Origin: an uncultured Clostridia bacterium
GTDB lineage: Bacteria; Bacillota; Clostridia; TANB77; CAG-508
DNA length: 55,263 nt
Direction of reading: 5' to 3'
Assembly: GCA_944386135.1 (NCBI GenBank)
Contig: CALWZW010000008.1
Coordinates: forward strand, 1 to 55,263
Both the position numbers and the translations under genes were made by a program. The notes under the pieces were generated by a model that worked only from the letters and a program-made list of their open reading frames with translations, did not search any database and had not been told where the DNA came from. Each line of letters begins with the position of its first letter. Position 1 is the first letter of the stretch. Shown piece after piece: positions 51,911 through 55,263 of the stretch.

Positions 51911-52315
51911 ATGAAAATTGTATATCCAGTATGTTTTTATGAGGAAGAAGGTGGGTACAGCATAGATGTACCAGATTTATTAGGATGTTGCACACAAGCA
52001 GATAGTTTAGAAGAGGCAATTGAAATGGCACAAGATGCAGCTCTTGGTTGGCTTACAACATCAATTGAGGATGGTGAAGATATACCTGCTCCAAGCAAAA
52101 TAGAAGATATAAAAATTGAAAAAGGGAAAGGGTTTGTTTCTTTAATATTGTTGGATTTAGATAAATACATGAAAGAAAATGTATCAAAAAGAGCAGTAAA
52201 GAAAACTCTTACTATACCTGCATGGCTAAATGAAAAAGCAGAAAAAATAGGTATAAATTTTTCACAAGTGCTACAAGAAGCATTACTTAAAAAAATATTA
52301 AAAGCAAAAAAGTAA
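51911..52315 (+). CDS. hicB: HicB antitoxin
   Basis: A 134-aa antitoxin that blocks HicA and probably represses the operon. The N-terminal RNase H-like domain MKIVYPVCFYEEEGGYSIDV, then DLLGCCTQADSLEEAIEMAQDAA, is typical of HicB. The C-terminus (KKTLTIPAWLNEKAEKIGINFSQVLQEALLKKI) is a ribbon-helix-helix-type DNA-binding domain. ATG 51911 is preferred, as GGAGG (51901-51905) overlaps the upstream ATG 51899. The palindrome at 51677-51691 is the likely operator. Confidence 0.9.
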   Translation: MKIVYPVCFYEEEGGYSIDVPDLLGCCTQADSLEEAIEMAQDAALGWLTTSIEDGEDIPAPSKIEDIKIEKGKGFVSLILLDLDKYMKENVSKRAVKKTLTIPAWLNEKAEKIGINFSQVLQEALLKKILKAKK

Positions 52316-52390
52316 AATACTAAGAGCACAGTTATTCTTTAATGCATAATTAATAATATTCTCTAATATAAAATTAATGGTGAGTCATTA

Positions 52391-52951
52391 ATGGAAATAT
52401 TAGAGATATTTTTTATAGGAATGGGGCTTGCAATGGATGCATTTGCTGTATCCATATGTAAAGGTCTATCAATAAGAAATATAAATATAAAAAAGATAAT
52501 AGTAATTGCATTGTATTTCGGAACTTTCCAAGCTATAATGCCAGCTATAGGTTTTTTCTTTGGAAAAGGTTTTGAAGGATTTGTAATAAAAATAGACCAT
52601 TGGATATCATTTGTTTTACTTGCATTTATAGGAATAAATATGATAAAAGAGGCGTTTGAGAATAGCACAGAAGAAAATAATGATGATATAAGCTTTAAGA
52701 TAATGATAATTCTTGCAATAGCAACAAGTATTGATGCTTTTGCAGTTGGAATAACTTTTGCTTTTCTTCAAACAAATATATTAGAGGCGGGCTTAGTTAT
52801 AGGAATTACTACATTTTTAATTACAGGAATTGGTACAATAATTGGCAACAAATTTGGAAATAATTATGAAAAACAAGCCAAAATTTTTGGCGGCATAATT
52901 TTAATAGTTATGGGAATAAAAATTTTATTTGAACATTTATTGTTTTGTTAA
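52391..52951 (+). CDS. mntP: manganese efflux pump MntP
   Basis: A 186-aa protein with six membrane helices that exports Mn2+. The duplicated family motif is present in both halves: GLAMDAFAVSICKGLS (first) and ATSIDAFAVGITFAFL (second), each with the conserved Asp, and GKGFEGFVIKIDHWISFVLLAFIG-type sequence between them. Full length. No known Mn riboswitch (yybP-ykoY) is evident in the 75 bases upstream. GGTGAG precedes the ATG at short distance, so its binding site is weak. Confidence 0.92.
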   Translation: MEILEIFFIGMGLAMDAFAVSICKGLSIRNINIKKIIVIALYFGTFQAIMPAIGFFFGKGFEGFVIKIDHWISFVLLAFIGINMIKEAFENSTEENNDDISFKIMIILAIATSIDAFAVGITFAFLQTNILEAGLVIGITTFLITGIGTIIGNKFGNNYEKQAKIFGGIILIVMGIKILFEHLLFC

Positions 52952-53063
52952 AATTCTTAAATTTATATTACATTTATTGCACTTATGTTTTATCTAGTGT
53001 ATAATAAGCGAGAAATAAAAGAGAAAGGAGAATATGATATTTTATATATCATAAAAGAGTAAA

Positions 53064-53967
53064 ATGGGTTTAAAATTAGAAAATGTAACAAAAAGTTATT
53101 CTGAAAAAATAGTTGTAGATAATATATCACTAGAAATGAATAAACCTGGTGTATATGGACTTCTTGGAACAAACGGTGCACGGTAAAACAACTACAATAA
53201 GGATGATTTTGGGAATAATGAAAAAAGATGCCGGAGAAATAACATGGAATGGCAAAAAAGTAGAAAGAAAAAATGTAAATTTTGGATATTTACCAGAAGA
53301 AAGAGGAATATATCCAAAAACAAAAATATATGAGCAACTTATATATTTTGCAAAATTAAAAGGAATGACAAACTCTGAAGCAGATATAGAAATAAAAAAA
53401 TGGTGTGAAAAATTAAAAGTTTCTGAATATTTAGATATGACAGCTGAAAAACTTTCAAAAGGTAACCAACAAAAAATACAATTTATAATTGCAATATTAC
53501 ATAGTCCAGAATTAATAGTACTAGATGAACCTTTTAGTGGATTAGATCCAGTAAATACAGAACTGCTAAAAAGTGTAATTTTAGAATTAGTAAAGTCAGG
53601 AAAATATATAATAATGTCAAGTCATCAAATGAGTTCTATCGAAGAATTTTGTACAGATGTATTGATATTAAACAGAGGAAAAACAGTACTTCAAGGAAAT
53701 CTAAAAGAAATAAAAAATACATATCCTGCAAATAGAATAACTTTAAGTGCTGAAGAAAACGTGGACAAGTATATTAAAGAACTAGACTTAGAGATAATAA
53801 ACAGTAAAGATAATGAATATGAAATAAAAATAAAGAGTGAAGAAGACGGATACAAACTATTTAATTTACTTGGAAAAAATAATATAAAGGTTTTGAAATT
53901 CGAAATCAAAAAACCTTCACTTAATGATATATTTATTGAAAAAGTATCAGGAACAATTGAAAAATAA
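53064..53967 (+). CDS. ABC transporter ATP-binding protein (NatA-like), with one CGG +1 frameshift
   Basis: A 300-aa ATPase of an ABC-2 type exporter. Walker A is restored as GTNGAGKTTTIRMIL only if the C of GCA CGG (53181) is dropped; the unshifted next codon is TAA. Further motifs: Q-loop GYLPEERGIYPK, signature LSKGNQQKIQF, Walker B LIVLDEPFSGLDP and H-loop MSSHQMSS. A C-terminal dimerisation region lies beyond residue 220. The permease partner follows 23 bases downstream. The pair resembles the NatAB sodium exporter but cargo is not proven. The +1 shift falls on a Walker A glycine, so without it no ATPase is made. Confidence 0.92.
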
Positions 53968-53990
53968 GAAAAAGAAAGGGATTTAGTAAG

Positions 53991-55232
53991 ATGAAAGATT
54001 TAATAACGGTCGCAACATTTACTATAAAAGATATGGTAAAGAGAAAGTCTTTTATAATTTCAAATATAATTATTTTATTAATAATAGTAGTATTATTTAA
54101 CATACCAAATATAATGAATTTAATAAACGGAGAAAATGATACAGTAGAAGGCACTAAACTGTTAATTGTAGATAAAGATAATATATTTGAAGGTACATTG
54201 GAAAATTTAAATAATATGGAGCTTGGATATGATGTACAAGTTTCAAACGAAGATGTAAGTTTTGACAAAATAAAAGAAAAAATAGAAAATGAAGAATTAG
54301 ACGAAGCAGTTGTAGTAACTAAAAAAGGTGATGATATTAACCTAGAATACATAGTAAACAATTTAATATATGTAAGCCAAATGCCAGAAAGTTTAGTGAG
54401 TGCTTTAACTAGTATATATTCAAATTTACAAATTTCAAAATTAGAACTAAATCAAGAACAACTTGCAAGTTTAACTCCTAATTTTACATTTGAATTAAAA
54501 CAAACAGAAGATGAGGAAATGAAAGGAAATCCAGCTGCAATGATGATACTATCACTCGTATTATTCTATGCAATATACTTCTGTGCATATCAAGTATCAA
54601 GTTCAATAACTACAGAAAAAACATCAAAGATAATAGAAACATTAGTAACATCAACAAAACCTTCAACGATAGTACTTGGAAAAACAATAGGAATTGGAAT
54701 AATAGGCTTACTTCAAGTATTAGCAATCATAGTTGTTGCTTTAATTTCTAATAATTTATTCTTAGAAGAAGGATTTTTAGATGGAATAATTAATTTTGAA
54801 AATGTAACACCATTCTTGTTAGTTGTAACATTAATATATTTCTTACTTGGATATTTTACATATGCATTACTTTATGCATTAACAGGTTCTACAGTAAGCA
54901 AACCAGAAGATATACAATCAGCAAATACACCAGTTGCAATACTTGCAGTAATAGGATTCTATCTTGCATACTTTACAATGATGAATCCAACAAGTGAACT
55001 AAATGCCATTGCAAGTCTATTTCCATTATCATCGCCATTTTGTATGCCTTTTAGAGTAATGTCAGGTCTTGCAAGTTATACAGATATAGCAATATCAATA
55101 GCTATACTGCTTGTTACAATATTTATAATTGCAAGGATTTCTATAAAGATATATTCAAATGCAATATTGAATTATGGAAGTAAGATGAGTTTAAAAGATA
55201 TAGCTAGAATGTATAAAGAAAAGAATAGTTAA
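53991..55232 (+). CDS. ABC-2 type transporter permease (NatB-like)
   Basis: A 413-aa permease with an N-terminal membrane helix (about 22-42), an extracytoplasmic region to about residue 175 and five C-terminal helices, with the ABC-2 motif SSSITTEKTSKIIETLVTSTKPSTIVLGKTIG. LGYFTYALLYALTGSTVSKPEDIQSANTPVAI matches NatB-type permeases. GAAAGGG precedes the ATG. It forms the second half of the exporter with the upstream ATPase; the pair ends near the window edge. Contains no CGG shift site. Confidence 0.9.
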   Translation: MKDLITVATFTIKDMVKRKSFIISNIIILLIIVVLFNIPNIMNLINGENDTVEGTKLLIVDKDNIFEGTLENLNNMELGYDVQVSNEDVSFDKIKEKIENEELDEAVVVTKKGDDINLEYIVNNLIYVSQMPESLVSALTSIYSNLQISKLELNQEQLASLTPNFTFELKQTEDEEMKGNPAAMMILSLVLFYAIYFCAYQVSSSITTEKTSKIIETLVTSTKPSTIVLGKTIGIGIIGLLQVLAIIVVALISNNLFLEEGFLDGIINFENVTPFLLVVTLIYFLLGYFTYALLYALTGSTVSKPEDIQSANTPVAILAVIGFYLAYFTMMNPTSELNAIASLFPLSSPFCMPFRVMSGLASYTDIAISIAILLVTIFIIARISIKIYSNAILNYGSKMSLKDIARMYKEKNS

Positions 55233-55263
55233 AAAGTATTAAGGGGACTTAAGAAAAATAACA

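Overview
The window is very AT-rich bacterial DNA with dense, mostly plus-strand gene packing and strong AGGAGG-type ribosome binding sites. Gene content (SpoIIP, GerW/YtfJ, YtvI-like, YlbF, AddA, RecX, DUF2953, U32 peptidase, Rel, one-piece tmRNA) points to an endospore-lineage member of the Firmicutes, most likely an uncultivated gut-type Clostridia. The exact lineage is inference.

Layout. 1-3.6 kb: GNAT acetyltransferase, tmRNA, U32 peptidase. 3.6-10.5 kb: small Cys-rich membrane protein, sugar acetyltransferase, addA, priA. 10.5-20 kb: a long palindromic element, then def-fmt, a glycosyltransferase, ylbF, recJ, rel, an MBL hydrolase and a SpoIIP amidase. 20-24 kb: an accessory operon (epimerase-kinase fusion, small helical protein, zeta-toxin-like kinase, HAD phosphatase). 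24-35 kb: PfkB kinase, coiled-coil protein, dGTPase-like HD protein, SufC/SufBD pair, lepA, TGS-uridine kinase, RNHCP protein, oligopeptide-binding protein. 35-41 kb: recA-recX-scpA-DUF2953-gerW, CBS protein, YtvI-like permease, HTH protein. 41-48 kb: two paralogous FtsX/MacB-type permeases with a small secreted-protein cassette between them. 48-55 kb: pgsA, ligA, a 78-aa protein, DUF120 riboflavin kinase, hicAB, mntP, and an ABC-2 exporter pair.

The main discovery is translational. Fourteen of about 47 protein genes, mostly housekeeping, are broken into two to four reading frames. Every break (23 of 23) has the same form: an in-frame CGG codon whose last two bases plus the next base form a glycine codon. 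Dropping the C (a +1 shift) restores the family-typical protein at a glycine, often an invariant one such as the Walker A glycine of PriA and of the ABC ATPase or both glycines of PriA GRAGR. Reading by eye, I find no in-frame CGG that stays in frame as arginine. The simplest reading is that CGG has no ordinary decoding in this organism and CGGN is read as glycine, either by +1 frameshifting at an unassigned, hungry CGG or by a quadruplet-decoding tRNA-Gly. The restored lengths (LepA 602, LigA 663, PriA 742, Fmt 322, Rel 730 aa) match their families, so I annotate these as single intact CDSs, not pseudogenes.

Smaller points of interest are a zeta-toxin-like operon, a possible -1 slippery heptamer, an archaeal-type CTP-dependent riboflavin kinase family member, duplicated permease promoters, an inverted-repeat-flanked secreted gene, and GAACCGTCCC repeat elements around an HTH gene.
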